A stretch of 61,527 nt of DNA, from the NCBI RefSeq assembly GCF_000473065.1, contig NZ_AXAZ01000050.1, forward strand, positions 1 to 61,527, in the 5' to 3' direction. This document shows positions 1 through 8,556 of this stretch, piece after piece (position 1 is the stretch's first letter; every line of letters starts with the position of its first letter). Under the pieces are notes generated by a model. That model saw only the letters and a list, made by a program, of their open reading frames with translations. It was not told the DNA's origin and searched no databases. Position numbers and translations under genes: made by a program. Source of the DNA: Bradyrhizobium sp. WSM1743. GTDB lineage: Bacteria > Pseudomonadota > Alphaproteobacteria > Rhizobiales > Xanthobacteraceae.

Positions 1-88
1 GACCTCCCGAGGTAAGACCGACCGCCTTCACCGCACGCCCGCCGGATTTACCACCCCGACCCTTGATGACCATGGACTTCGCAATCAT
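1..88 (-). other. possible 5' end of a leftward open frame cut by the window edge
   Basis: Reading leftward from an ATG there are 29 open codons before the window ends, giving a Lys/Arg/Gly-rich start (MIAKSMVIKGRGG...). A second in-frame ATG lies 15 bases further in. No good ribosome site precedes either. The composition would fit the basic start of a nucleic-acid-binding or mobilization protein, but 29 residues are too few to assign anything and it may be non-coding. Confidence 0.2.
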
Positions 89-278
89 GTGCTTGCTCGT
101 CCGGCCGGGTAGGCCTCGTTATCCGGTTCTTGTCCATCGGGTCGCGGCTTTGCCCCGCGCTGTCTTCAGACCCCATCTCGCGATGACGCCCTTGCGCTTC
201 GCTAATCCTTCGCCGTCATCAGGCTGGATAGAGGACTTCCACCTCCAAGCTGTCGTTCATACTCGGCACACACAAAAC
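89..278. other. intergenic region, nothing recognised
   Basis: No coding signal, RNA gene or clear repeat partner inside the window. The rightward open frame that crosses it lies antisense to the Gly/Tyr-rich gene and is judged a shadow. The segment could be a remnant of a mobile-element end, but I cannot show that. Confidence 0.3.
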
Positions 279-305
279 AGGCCCGCATCTCCGCGGGCCT
301 CTTGT
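279..305 (-). terminator. rho-independent terminator of the Gly/Tyr-rich gene
   Basis: A perfect 8-bp stem (AGGCCCGC / GCGGGCCT, 6-base loop) is followed, on the minus strand, by a T-containing tract (GTTTTGTGTG). It lies about 30 bases past the stop codon of the leftward gene at 330-641. Confidence 0.7.
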
Positions 306-329
306 CTTGTGTCTTACCAGCTCTGTGTC

Positions 330-641
330 TTACCAGCGTCCGCCGCCGAAGCTGAACGTCACGCCGGGACCGCCGCCATAGTACCCATAGGGACCGCCGC
401 CATAGTACCCATAGGGGCCGCCGCCGTAATAGCCGCGGCGCGGGTAATAGCCGTAGCTTCTGTAATAGGGCCGGTAATAGCCGTGATGATGCCGCCAGTG
501 ATGATGCCTGCGGTGCGCGCTGATGTCGGTGGATTGGCTTTCCTGCGCGGTCTGCTTGGCGCTTACGCTGCCGGCCGCGTTCGCCGATCCGCCGACAAAC
601 GCCGCCGCACCGAGGGCGATCGCGGCAATGAGATATTTCAT
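330..641 (-). CDS. secreted Gly/Tyr-rich repeat protein
   Basis: A 103-residue protein with a Sec signal peptide (MKYLIAAIALGAAAFVGG, likely cut after SANA), a His/Arg-rich centre (RRHHHWRHHH) and a C-terminal half made of Tyr/Gly/Pro. The octapeptide P-Y-G-Y-Y-G-G-G is repeated about three times. The ATG is chosen because GGAG lies just upstream; an in-frame start 14 codons earlier would put extra residues before the signal. Similar short GY-rich exported proteins are common in Bradyrhizobium, with no established function. An envelope or surface role is inference from composition only. Confidence 0.75.
   Translation of the reverse strand: MKYLIAAIALGAAAFVGGSANAAGSVSAKQTAQESQSTDISAHRRHHHWRHHHGYYRPYYRSYGYYPRRGYYGGGPYGYYGGGPYGYYGGGPGVTFSFGGGRW
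367..434. repeat. 24-bp in-gene tandem repeat
   Basis: Two identical 24-bp units (367-390 and 391-414) and a third degenerate unit encode the P-Y-G-Y-Y-G-G-G octapeptides of the GY-rich protein. Such arrays expand and shrink by slippage, so copy number may differ between strains. Confidence 0.8.
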
Positions 642-808
642 GTCATCACTCCAGTTGAATGTCGTGTGACAACACATGAGCATCCCGTGTGTTCCGGCCA
701 GTGCGGGCGTCGAAACGACGCAGATGTCAGTTCCGATTAACGCTCGTTAACGTCTGTGGATGTTTGAACGCCGCGCTTGTCGCATGACGACGCGTCGCTT
801 GCTTACCC

Positions 809-941
809 GTGCCCCCGACGCAGCGCAGCGTCTCTTCGACCATGCGCTGCTGAGCCGGGGCCCATGTTCCTGGTGTGCCCGCTGCATGGGTCCCGGCTCT
901 GCGCAGCAGCGCGAAGAGCGCTGCAGCGCGTCCGGGACACG
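809..941. repeat. intergenic palindromic repeat (family H, copy 1)
   Basis: The region 642-972 has no gene. It holds an imperfect inverted repeat with outer arms GTGCCCCCGACGCAGCGCAG and CTGCAGCGCGTCCGGGACAC and an inner pair around GAGCCGGGGCCCATG / ATGGGTCCCGGCTC. A second copy with the same outer arms lies at 37521-37641. Both are between genes. Confidence 0.65.
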
Positions 942-972
942 AGAGTGGGCACGCAGATTTTGGCACACCCTC

Positions 973-1320
973 TCATGGATGCGGATCGGGAAAGCCGTGG
1001 CGCTCGGAGAGCGCGGCGAGGATTGCGTCCTTGTCGGCGATGAAGGCGCGGCCCTGGTGGCTGCCGGTTTGGTGCGGCGAAGTCGCCCCAGTCGCGAGCA
1101 CGAGCAGCGGCAGCGATTGGTTCTCCTCGCCGACCAGCGCGATCACGGCTTGCCGCGGCCGTGGCCAGGCTATCCGCTCGACCTCGAGCTTGTCGGCGAG
1201 CTGTGGAAATGAGGCCAGCACGCCCTCGATCAGGGCGCAGTGCCAGCAATAGAAGCATTGGCCCGGAAAAGCCGGATCCTCGAAGCCGGGACGCAGCAGA
1301 AACAGGCGGTCGCGTTTCAT
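973..1320 (-). CDS. DUF3088 family protein
   Basis: A 115-residue protein of the DUF3088 family, whose function is unknown. The N-terminal part (MKRDRLFLLRPGF, then a CxxCxxC cluster at residues 22-28 followed by ALIEG) looks like a thioredoxin-fold start with the redox motif, and the C-terminal part contains a conserved-looking ADKDAILAAL segment. The ATG is preceded by GGAGC at good spacing; an ORF extension of 11 codons upstream is not used. It is monocistronic, convergent with nothing nearby. The redox idea is inference from the Cys cluster. Confidence 0.7.
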   Translation of the reverse strand: MKRDRLFLLRPGFEDPAFPGQCFYCWHCALIEGVLASFPQLADKLEVERIAWPRPRQAVIALVGEENQSLPLLVLATGATSPHQTGSHQGRAFIADKDAILAALSERHGFPDPHP

Positions 1321-1376
1321 GGGTTGCTCCGTGGCGTCGTCGCGATCGTACACATTGAAGCCAGCGGATGACGGAG

Positions 1377-1955
1377 CTACTTGAACGGGTCCTGGATCGA
1401 CGGGGCCGACTGGCGGATCCGGCGCACGCTGACCGGCGTGCCGTCGGAGACGAACAAAAGCTCGTAGGTCCGGCCCTCATTGTCGGTCGCCGAGCAGGTG
1501 ACGTCGTTCACCTTCCTGGCGGCGAAATTGCCGGTCTGGCGGCAGATACCGGTCGAGGTCTGCTCGGCCGGCACCGGCAGGCCGTCGACCCTGGGGCGGT
1601 CCTTGGAGTTGAGCAGCATGCGGTCGATCGGCAGCTCGTAGGAATTGTCATCGGCGCGCTTGCCGTTCTCGCCGGAGAACGACACGACGTGGCTGTCATC
1701 GGAGGGGTCGTCGACCGCGACCGCGAAATTGACCCGGCCCCTGTCGCCATGGGCATAGGCCACCGTCTTGCACGGGAAGGTGCGGCCTGCGACCCTCAAC
1801 GTCTTGCAGTGGCCGGACATCAGCGCCAGCAGATCGATGAAGGCGTTCTGCTGCACTTGCGGATTGTTGACCGGAATGGGTTTGGAAGTCTCGGCAAAAC
1901 AAGGACTTGCCAAGGCCACGAGCAATGCGGCGAGGACCGGTCGGCAGAGGCGCAT
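1377..1955 (-). CDS. secreted hypothetical protein with four cysteines
   Basis: A 192-residue protein with a clear signal peptide (MRLCRPVLAALLVALASPCFA, cut before ETS). The mature part has four Cys (in HCKTL, FPCKT, GICRQ and VTCSA) that could form two disulfides in the periplasm. No catalytic motif is recognised. The start is set by the signal peptide; an in-frame ATG 18 codons upstream is possible, and the ribosome site at the chosen start is weak. Family unknown to me. Confidence 0.65.
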   Translation of the reverse strand: MRLCRPVLAALLVALASPCFAETSKPIPVNNPQVQQNAFIDLLALMSGHCKTLRVAGRTFPCKTVAYAHGDRGRVNFAVAVDDPSDDSHVVSFSGENGKRADDNSYELPIDRMLLNSKDRPRVDGLPVPAEQTSTGICRQTGNFAARKVNDVTCSATDNEGRTYELLFVSDGTPVSVRRIRQSAPSIQDPFK

Positions 1956-2158
1956 TGTTGGGCTCGTATGCCAGGGGGCCGTGACGGCGGAAAGGTTCCG
2001 CACCATAACCATCGAATCGTAAATTGGTTGCGATCCCGTTCGTTCTGCAATTCCGGTCTGGAATACCACCGCGTCACCCCCGACGACGATTCGTCCAAAT
2101 CGCCCGATCCGTCCCATCAGGCACATGCCATCAGGGCGGTGTTTTTTTCGTGGCGGAG

Positions 2159-3472
2159 TTAGCCTATCGCCGCCTGCCAGCGCGCATCGCGTAGGGACGG
2201 CCGGCGGTGGAGGCGGGCGTCCAGCAGGGCACGCGCGCGAGGCAGATCACCGCTGCGCATGAGCGCGACGATAAAGGTGTCCTCGATCAGCTCGCGTTGG
2301 GCATGGCTGCCGCCGATGCGCACGACGTCGCCGAGGACCGGCGCGAGCATCCGCACGCAAGTCCCGTAATCCTCATCGGCGAAAGCCGCGAGCGCCCGGA
2401 AGATCGCCGGCACCACGGAGCCGGCCGGCAGCTTACCCTCAGCGAGCCGCTGCTCGATCACCGCAAGGCGCGCGGCGAGCGCCTCGCGGTTTTGCGTCGC
2501 GGCCGCGAACAGCGCCATGTGGACGTCCGCAAAGGACAGGCTCGACTTCGGAAACAGTCTTTGCGCGGCGGCGTCGGCCTCGACCCACAGCGCCTTCGGC
2601 ACGGTATGACCGTAAGCCGACAGGCGCCAGAGCAGGGAGGCACTGTCGGTGACGACGTTCAGTGGCGGCGCCTGCGTCGTGGCAGGCTGAAGCACGTCGG
2701 CATAGATCGCAAGCGCCCGTGCGGCATCGCCATGTTCAAGCGCGCCGAGCGCCTGATGCCAGCGGATATGGCCGTGCAGGATTCCGGCGCGGTCGTAAGT
2801 CGGGATCCATTCGTCGACGAGGCGGTCGGCCGCGTCGATCGATCCATCCTCGAACATCGCATGCAGCACCGCGTGCACGGCATGGGCATTCTCCCGGCGC
2901 AGATTGAAGCCGCGCTCGGTGACGGCATGGCCGCGCGCGACGTCGCCATTCTCCGTCATCGCCCAGCCGGACATGGTGAGGAACCACCAGTCCTCGCCGT
3001 AATGCTGCGCGACGCGCTCGCAGAGCTCGTGCCGGGCGCGATCGTGATCTGCCATGCCGGAGAAGGCGAACAGGCCGAACGCGCCGAGCGGCAGCGATAG
3101 CACCACGGCGTCGCGGGGCCATGCGTCGATGTGCTTCAGCGTCGATGCGATCGCCTCCGGCAGCCGGCCCTCGATCGCGAGCGCCAGCGTCTCGACATGC
3201 GAGCGCTCGCGCTCGGTGCCGCGCTTGGCGACCAGCTCGCGGGCGAGCGCCGCCTTGCCTCGGGCGAGATCGCCCTGTTGGTAGAAGGCATGCACGCGAC
3301 CGCGTGCGATATGGGCCAGCGCGAAATCCGGGTCGGTCGCAATCGCGCGCTCCAGCGTCTCTGCCGTGCCGGTCCACCCAGAGAGCATGAGATCGACGCC
3401 CTCGCGATAGGCGCTTGCTGCCTCGTGTGAGCTGGTGGAGAGCGCCAGGCCATAGCGGTCTTCAAGCGCCAT
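2159..3472 (-). CDS. TPR protein of the TTC38-like family
   Basis: A 437-residue soluble protein made of TPR-type helical pairs (for example the segment with LERAIATDPDFALAHIARG near residue 40 and the repeat around WHQALGALEHGDAARALAIY near residue 235). Overall layout matches bacterial relatives of tetratricopeptide repeat protein 38. No signal peptide. GGGAGA precedes the ATG. It starts 15 bases after the stop of the upstream aldo/keto reductase on the same strand, so the two are probably co-transcribed. Function unknown; protein-protein scaffolding is the family-level expectation. Confidence 0.75.
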   Translation of the reverse strand: MALEDRYGLALSTSSHEAASAYREGVDLMLSGWTGTAETLERAIATDPDFALAHIARGRVHAFYQQGDLARGKAALARELVAKRGTERERSHVETLALAIEGRLPEAIASTLKHIDAWPRDAVVLSLPLGAFGLFAFSGMADHDRARHELCERVAQHYGEDWWFLTMSGWAMTENGDVARGHAVTERGFNLRRENAHAVHAVLHAMFEDGSIDAADRLVDEWIPTYDRAGILHGHIRWHQALGALEHGDAARALAIYADVLQPATTQAPPLNVVTDSASLLWRLSAYGHTVPKALWVEADAAAQRLFPKSSLSFADVHMALFAAATQNREALAARLAVIEQRLAEGKLPAGSVVPAIFRALAAFADEDYGTCVRMLAPVLGDVVRIGGSHAQRELIEDTFIVALMRSGDLPRARALLDARLHRRPSLRDARWQAAIG

Positions 3473-3487
3473 CGAGGTCTCCCGTTC

Positions 3488-4498
3488 TCACGCCGTCCGC
3501 GCGCGGCGGCCTTCGATCGGATAGGCCGGGTCGTTATAGCCCGGCGTTGAGGGATGGCCTGGTGTCACCAGCCGGTCGATCAGCGCCTCGTCCTCCGCGG
3601 TGAAACGATAATCGAGCGCGCTGATGTAGCCGTCCCATTGCTCCTCGGTGCGGGGACCGGCGATCACCGACGAGACGAAGGCGGAGTTCAACACCCACGC
3701 GACCGCAAACTGGCCGGCGGTGATGCCTTTCTTCTTCGCGTGCATCTTGATCTCCTGCGCGAGCTGAAGCGATTCCGGCCGCCATTCGGTCTGCATCATG
3801 CGGGTGTCGTTGCGGCCAGCGCGCGTCTCCTTGTCGGGGGCTGCATCGGGCTTGTACTTGCCGGTGAGCACGCCGCGCGCCAAGGGACTATAGGGCACGA
3901 TGCCGAGGCCGTAATAGGAACAGGCTGGGAAGTGCTCGACCTCCGGCATGCGGTTCATGGCGTTATAGTAAGGCTGGCTCACTGCAGGCCGGTCGATGCC
4001 GAGCCGATCGCAGATGTTGCAGATCTCGGCAACGCGCCAGGCGCGGTAGTTCGAGACGCCGAAATAGCGCACCTTGCCCGCGCCGATCAGATCGCCCATC
4101 GCGCGCACCGTCTCCTCCAGCGGCGTCGCATGATCTTCCTTGTGCAGGTAATAGATGTCGATGTGGTCGGTGCCGAGCCGCTTCAGGCTCTCGTCAGCGG
4201 CCTGCAACACCCAGCGCCGCGACAGTCCGCCGCGATTGGGATCCTCGCCCATGGGATTTGCGAGCTTTGTCGCGAGCACCCAGGCGCTGCGATTGCTGGC
4301 GATCGCGCGGCCGACGACCTCCTCGGATGCGCCTTTCGAATAGGCGTCGGCGGTGTCGATGAAGTTGATGCCGGAATCGAATGCCTTCGCGATGATCCGT
4401 CTTGACGCGGCTTCATCCGTCGGCCCGCCGAACATCATGGTGCCTAGACAGATCGGCGACACTTTCAGGCCGCTGCGGCCGAGCTGACGGTATTGCAT
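3488..4498 (-). CDS. aldo/keto reductase
   Basis: A 336-residue (alpha/beta)8 barrel NADPH-dependent oxidoreductase. The catalytic tetrad is visible: Asp48 and Tyr53 (in DTADAY), Lys78 (ATKLA) and His119 (YYLHKED). The opening MQYRQLGRSGLKVSPICLGT is typical of the tas/YajO-like branch that reduces small aldehydes and ketones. The C-terminal part (SSVIAGPRTEEQ) is the cofactor-phosphate binding segment. Substrate cannot be read from sequence. It is the first gene of a likely two-gene unit with the TPR protein downstream. Confidence 0.9.
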   Translation of the reverse strand: MQYRQLGRSGLKVSPICLGTMMFGGPTDEAASRRIIAKAFDSGINFIDTADAYSKGASEEVVGRAIASNRSAWVLATKLANPMGEDPNRGGLSRRWVLQAADESLKRLGTDHIDIYYLHKEDHATPLEETVRAMGDLIGAGKVRYFGVSNYRAWRVAEICNICDRLGIDRPAVSQPYYNAMNRMPEVEHFPACSYYGLGIVPYSPLARGVLTGKYKPDAAPDKETRAGRNDTRMMQTEWRPESLQLAQEIKMHAKKKGITAGQFAVAWVLNSAFVSSVIAGPRTEEQWDGYISALDYRFTAEDEALIDRLVTPGHPSTPGYNDPAYPIEGRRARTA

Positions 4499-4546
4499 GG
4501 GCGGGTCCTCGGTGCGTTTTCATGCACCAGCATAGCCGCCCGGTAC

Positions 4547-4627
4547 CGTCATTGCGAGCGCAGCGAAGCAATCCAGAACTGCATCCGCGGCAAGATGCTG
4601 GATTGCTTCGCTGCGCTCGCAACGACG
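4547..4627. repeat. palindromic intergenic repeat (family A, copy 1)
   Basis: An inverted repeat with arms CGTCATTGCGAGCGCAGCGA and TCGCTGCGCTCGCAACGACG. The partner copy is at 36314-36399. It sits between the divergent or convergent genes here together with a family B repeat; the 297-base gap 4499-4795 holds nothing else. Confidence 0.85.
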
Positions 4628-4654
4628 AAGTGGACGCTCATGCCCCATGCTCGG

Positions 4655-4757
4655 TGTCATCGCCCGCGAAGGCGGGCGATCCAGTACACCGAGACGGCTG
4701 TGATCGATCGAGAGGCCGCGGCGTACTGGATTCCCCGCCTTCGCGGGGAATGACAGC
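4655..4757. repeat. palindromic intergenic repeat (family B, copy 1)
   Basis: Starts TGTCATCGCCCGCGAAGGCG, has the inner pair ATCCAGTACACCG / CGGCGTACTGGAT and ends CCTTCGCGGGGAATGACAGC. Other copies are at 7209-7314 and, interrupted, at 38466-38642. Confidence 0.85.
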
Positions 4758-4795
4758 GGGGGTGTGGCGATCAGCAGGGCAGGCCTGACTGCTCG

Positions 4796-5221
4796 CTACC
4801 CCGGCCCCTTCAAGATCTTGAACACGCCATTCGCCATCACGATGCAGCGGTCGTCCACCGTCACCTCGGTGCTCATGAAAATCAGGCTGCGCGTCGAGCG
4901 CACCACGCGGGGGCGGGAGATCAGGATGTCGCCGATCTGGCCGGCCTCCACGAAGTGAGTGTCGAGCTGCACCGTCGCCATGAACTCCTTGCCGGAGGTG
5001 TAGCGGGCGGTCATGCCGCAGGTGCGATCGGCGAACGTCATCATCACGCCGCCCTGGACCATGCCGCGGCGGTTGTGGTGCTTGTCTTCGGTGGCGAGTG
5101 CGAACTCGTAATGGCCATCGACCTTGCGCTCCCACAACGGGCCGATCAGGTGCAGGAAGCCCGTGGTCTCCAGGGTGCTCCAGCCCTCTGATTTGAGCCT
5201 TGCGGCGGCCTTGTTGGTCAT
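4796..5221 (-). CDS. PaaI-family hotdog thioesterase
   Basis: A 141-residue single hotdog-domain protein. The central helix motif HNRRGMVQGGVMMTFAD corresponds to the HGG...LAD active-site region of PaaI-type acyl-CoA thioesterases, and the C-terminal strands (MSTEVTVDDRCIVMANGVFK) complete the fold. These enzymes hydrolyse acyl- or aryl-CoA esters in the cytosol. The usual first Gly/His of HGG is replaced by a QGG arrangement, with the His ten residues earlier. Preceded by AGGA. No partner gene is close. Confidence 0.85.
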   Translation of the reverse strand: MTNKAAARLKSEGWSTLETTGFLHLIGPLWERKVDGHYEFALATEDKHHNRRGMVQGGVMMTFADRTCGMTARYTSGKEFMATVQLDTHFVEAGQIGDILISRPRVVRSTRSLIFMSTEVTVDDRCIVMANGVFKILKGPG

Positions 5222-5283
5222 GTCGTCGTCCGTTCCTGTGCGGGCTCATTTCATCGGGGCCGGACGTGGTGTAGTCAAGCATC

Positions 5284-5907
5284 ATGAGACCGTTCGACGA
5301 TGCCACACGGCGGAATATCGCGGATGCCTGCGCAGCCTTCACGCGCCTGCGGGAGGATGATGCGCCGGCGACGCTGAAGCGCGCCGCGGTGGCGGTTGCG
5401 CTGACCGCGAGCGACGGCGAGGACACTGCGCTGCTGCTCACGCTGCGCGCATCGCATCTGCGCGCCCATCGCGGTCAATGGGCGCTGCCTGGCGGCCGCT
5501 GCGATCCCGGCGAGACGCCGGTCGAAGCGGCCCTGCGCGAGCTTGACGAGGAGCTTGGCCTTCGCCTCACGAATACGGATGTGCTCGGTACGCTGGACGA
5601 TTACCCGACACGTTCCGGCTATCTGATCACGCCGGTCGTGATCTGGGCTGCCGATACCGCCGCGATCAGACCGAACCCGGACGAGGTCGCATCCGTCCAT
5701 CGCATCGCGTTGGCAGCGATCGAGCGCGACGACGCTTTCGATTTCGTCGTGATCCCCGAAAGCCGCCGCCGCGTCATCCGCTTCCATCACCAGATGAGCC
5801 TGATCCACGCCCCGACGGCGGCGCTGATTTACCAGTTCCGCGAGGTGCTGGCAGGGCGGCACACCCGCGTCACCGACCTGGAACAGCCGGTATTTGCCTG
5901 GAGGTGA
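5284..5907 (+). CDS. Nudix hydrolase, CoA pyrophosphatase-like
   Basis: A 207-residue protein with a full Nudix box (G71-x5-E77-x7-R85-E86-L-x-E89-E90-x-G92-L93). The segment just before it (LLTLRASHLRAHRGQWALPG) matches the UPF0035 signature of CoA diphosphatases such as NudL, which cut CoA and acyl-CoA to phosphopantetheine and 3',5'-ADP. It faces the divergent thioesterase gene with a 60-base gap, so both may act on acyl-CoA; that link is inference. The ribosome site at this ATG is weak. Confidence 0.9.
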   Translation: MRPFDDATRRNIADACAAFTRLREDDAPATLKRAAVAVALTASDGEDTALLLTLRASHLRAHRGQWALPGGRCDPGETPVEAALRELDEELGLRLTNTDVLGTLDDYPTRSGYLITPVVIWAADTAAIRPNPDEVASVHRIALAAIERDDAFDFVVIPESRRRVIRFHHQMSLIHAPTAALIYQFREVLAGRHTRVTDLEQPVFAWR

Positions 5908-5963
5908 CGATGGTAAACGGCGCGTTAACGTGACGGTTACCGGATGCCTGCTAAGAGGGCAGC

Positions 5964-7181
5964 ATGCATCACATACCGATTCGACGCGTCCTGACGCTGG
6001 TTCCACTCGCGCTCGTCCTGATCTCGCCCGCGGCGCGCGGCGGCGAGGCAGACGCGTTCCCGCCCGCCGTTCGCAATGCCAACGCCCAGCTGCTGTCGCA
6101 GTTTTTCGCGCAAGGTGGGGCCTCGCCGGCCGTGCTCGAATATCGCCGCAAGCTTGCGGAATATCAGGCCGCGCGTGCCGCCTTCGATGCCGAGGCCGGC
6201 GCCTATTGGAGCCAGATCTCCGAGAAGCGGAGGACCCGCAACGCCAAGCGGCGCAGCGGACAGCAGATCACGCTCGACGATTACGTGCTGGAGCATCCGC
6301 CGCTCTACACCGGGCCGAAGCGGCCGGTGAACCCGGAGCCGGAGGAGACGCCGGAGCGTCCGCCCCGAAAGCCCATTCCGGTGGTCGCCGATTTGCTGCG
6401 CGCGGCGCAGGAGCTCTATCAGTTCACGCCGCAAAGCCCGTCCAGCGAGCTCGAGTTCAAGCGCGCCTATGCGCGCTACGCGCTGGCCTTAGGGCTTACG
6501 CGCGAGCAGGCGGTGCGGGTCTATTCGTTCGAGACCGGTGGCACCGGCAGTTACGACGTGCAGGCGGGCATCGAGCATGGCGGCAAGCGCGCGATCTCGA
6601 CCGCGATGGGCTACAACCAGCTGCTGACCACCAACAGCGTCGAGCTGCTCGCCGAGCAGGGGCATGAATTCATTCGTGCGCTCTCGGAGAAGCTGGCGCG
6701 AAGCTCGGGACCTGCGCGCCAGGCGCTCGAGCACAAGCTCGCCGTGCTCAAGAAGATGGTGGCGCATGCGAAGTCGGTGCCCGACACCTGGTCGGAGCAC
6801 GAGAAGATCGGCAACACGCCGCAGGGCTGGGCCATGCATGCGATGGTGCTGGACATCGACATCGGGCCGATGCTGCAGACTCACAAGCTATTGACCTCGG
6901 TGCTGTTCGCCCGCGCCAAGGGCTACGGCCGCCCGCTCACCGCGGCCGAGCTCGAGATGATGAATCTCACCGGCGACGGCACCGGCCTCGACATGGTGAC
7001 GATGCCGCAGGCGATGCGCGAGCAGGTGCCGACCTCGAACTTCTTCCAACGCGGCGGCTATGAGCGCAACCCCGTCGCGATCCGTCATAACACGGTGGCG
7101 AAGTTGCTCGCGGTGACGGATGAGCGCATGGACTCGAACAGCAGCAAAGCCGGCGCAAGGGAGCTGGCGGGGGCGTTCTAA
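5964..7181 (+). CDS. secreted protein with lysozyme-fold-like core
   Basis: A 405-residue exported protein with a signal peptide (IRRVLTLVPLALVLISPAARG) and AGAGGG-type ribosome site. After a helical, charged region (residues 50-110) and a Pro/Glu-rich linker (115-140) comes a globular part with FETGG (Glu190) and, about 25 residues later, AMGYNQLL. This spacing resembles the catalytic Glu and the A-x-G-x-x-Q motif of soluble lytic transglycosylases. If so it would cleave or bind peptidoglycan in the periplasm. The match is partial, so this is inference. Confidence 0.65.
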   Translation: MHHIPIRRVLTLVPLALVLISPAARGGEADAFPPAVRNANAQLLSQFFAQGGASPAVLEYRRKLAEYQAARAAFDAEAGAYWSQISEKRRTRNAKRRSGQQITLDDYVLEHPPLYTGPKRPVNPEPEETPERPPRKPIPVVADLLRAAQELYQFTPQSPSSELEFKRAYARYALALGLTREQAVRVYSFETGGTGSYDVQAGIEHGGKRAISTAMGYNQLLTTNSVELLAEQGHEFIRALSEKLARSSGPARQALEHKLAVLKKMVAHAKSVPDTWSEHEKIGNTPQGWAMHAMVLDIDIGPMLQTHKLLTSVLFARAKGYGRPLTAAELEMMNLTGDGTGLDMVTMPQAMREQVPTSNFFQRGGYERNPVAIRHNTVAKLLAVTDERMDSNSSKAGARELAGAF

Positions 7182-7208
7182 GAGCAACCGCTCTCGCCAC
7201 GTCTTCCG

Positions 7209-7314
7209 CTGTCATACCCCGGCTTGATCGGGGCATCCAGTACGCCGCGGCCTCTCGATTCAATCACAACGGCCTCTGGAATACTGGATCGTCCGCCTTC
7301 GCGGACGATGACGC
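7209..7314. repeat. palindromic intergenic repeat (family B, copy 2)
   Basis: Arms TGTCATACCCCGGCTTGATC and CTTCGCGGACGATGACGCC with the shared inner pair GCATCCAGTACGCCG / GGAATACTGGATC. It fills the gap between two convergent genes. Confidence 0.85.
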
Positions 7315-7352
7315 CGAGTGTGTGGCACCGCTATCGGCCGCTAGCTCAAGCC

Positions 7353-7658
7353 CTACTGATCCGGCCCGAACTTGAACTTGCCGTCGCCTTCGAGATAGGG
7401 CCCGGTGCGCATGTAGAGCTGGCCGTTGTGGCCGATGAAGAACAGTGTGCCCTTCGGCACCTTCTTGGCACCCTTCAGCAGCTCGCCGGCGTTGCTGGTG
7501 CCCATCTTGTAGGAGTAGGTCTTGCCGTCCTTGTCATAGGCGTAGCCCGTGTCGGGCTTGAGCTCCCAGGGCGTCGCTCCGCTTTGCGCCAATGCGGGCC
7601 CCGCGCATGCGCCGAGCGCGGCTGCGATTGCAAATGTCTTGATTGAAAATGCCGTCAT
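7353..7658 (-). CDS. small secreted hypothetical protein
   Basis: A 101-residue protein. The N-terminus (FSIKTFAIAAALGACAGPALA) is a standard signal peptide; the mature 77 residues are Gly/Lys/Tyr-rich, with alternating strand-like segments (KTYSYKMG, TLFFIGHNGQLYM). GGGAGG lies upstream of the chosen ATG. No cysteine remains in the mature part. I do not recognise a function. Confidence 0.7.
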   Translation of the reverse strand: MTAFSIKTFAIAAALGACAGPALAQSGATPWELKPDTGYAYDKDGKTYSYKMGTSNAGELLKGAKKVPKGTLFFIGHNGQLYMRTGPYLEGDGKFKFGPDQ

Positions 7659-7851
7659 CCCATCCTCCCACGGTCGGGACATTCCAGGCTTGAACAAATC
7701 ACGAACGATGTGTCCGGGTCAATTTGCGAAAGCGCCGCAGCGCATCACGTCTTGCCCAGCAGCTTGTGATTTTCCCTTCGTCCCCTCGCGACTATGTTCC
7801 GCTTTCCGTCTAGAACGCAACTCGACAAAATTATTGGTGGGGATGATTCGG

Positions 7852-8331
7852 ATGCGCCATGTGATCAAGCTTTGCTGGGCCGCTGTAGTGTCGCTGACGG
7901 CGCTGGCGCCGGCAGCCCGGGCCGATGATTACCAGCTCAGCCACAACCAGCGAATTTCCTGCAGCCGCGGTCTTGCCCCGGGCAAGCTGAACACGGCGAC
8001 CTGCAAGTCCTACACCTATCTCTTCAACACCAAGACCTCGGAATATTTCCGCTGCCAGGTCTCCCTGGCGCTGACCCGCGACAACAAGGAGGTCATCAAC
8101 GTCCAGACCGACGGCGGCTGCACCAAGAAGCCGCGCATCTTCGAGACCGACGGCAAGTATGATTTCGACGCGACCGAGACCGAGCCGCCGAACACCAACT
8201 CGTTCTTCGGTCCCGGCGGCTATTCGGTCTGGGCCGCCGACGTCACCGCGCAGAAGATCCGCGGCTGCATCACCATCTCCTCCGGCCTTGGCTCCGACAT
8301 CTCCAAATGCCTGGACATGATGTTCCAGTAG
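7852..8331 (+). CDS. secreted hypothetical protein
   Basis: A 159-residue exported protein with signal peptide (VIKLCWAAVVSLTALAPAARA). The mature domain has five or more cysteines (in RISCSRG, ATCKS, FRCQV, GGCTK, GCITIS, SKCLD), suggesting a disulfide-held periplasmic fold. The start is placed at the second of two close ATGs because GGTGGGGA is then correctly spaced. No catalytic residues recognised. Confidence 0.7.
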   Translation: MRHVIKLCWAAVVSLTALAPAARADDYQLSHNQRISCSRGLAPGKLNTATCKSYTYLFNTKTSEYFRCQVSLALTRDNKEVINVQTDGGCTKKPRIFETDGKYDFDATETEPPNTNSFFGPGGYSVWAADVTAQKIRGCITISSGLGSDISKCLDMMFQ

Positions 8332-8384
8332 GGCGCCCGACGTGGCTGCGGGTGAAGCCCCTCTGTCGCCGTGATGACGGTGCG

Positions 8385-8556
8385 CTCCCTCCCCCGCCTG
8401 CGGGGGAGGGCTGGGGAGAGGGTGTCTCCAGAACGGGACAGTCCCCTAGAGGAGAAAACCCTCACCCGGCGCCATAGCCGATGCGAAGCATCGGCGTCTT
8501 GCAGAACGGCGGCCAGAGGCCGCCTATTCCGACCTCTCCCGCACGCGGGAGAGGTG
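8385..8556. repeat. modular palindromic repeat (family E, copy 1)
   Basis: Left arm CTCCCTCCCCCGCCTGCGGG, right arm GACCTCTCCCGCACGCGGGA, with inner CCCTCACCCGGCG and a nested hairpin (GCCGATGCGAAGCATCGGC). It accounts for most of the 403-base gap 8332-8734; nothing else is seen there besides the ribosome site of the next gene. Confidence 0.8.

Noticed and set aside
367..434. possible CRISPR-like array
   Set aside because: Tandem 24-bp units without spacers, inside a coding frame; no cas genes.
63..740. 225-codon rightward frame over the GY-rich gene
   Set aside because: Ala/Val repeats (TAAIVPIG) are the mirror of the 24-bp repeat; the leftward frame has a signal peptide, ribosome site and terminator.
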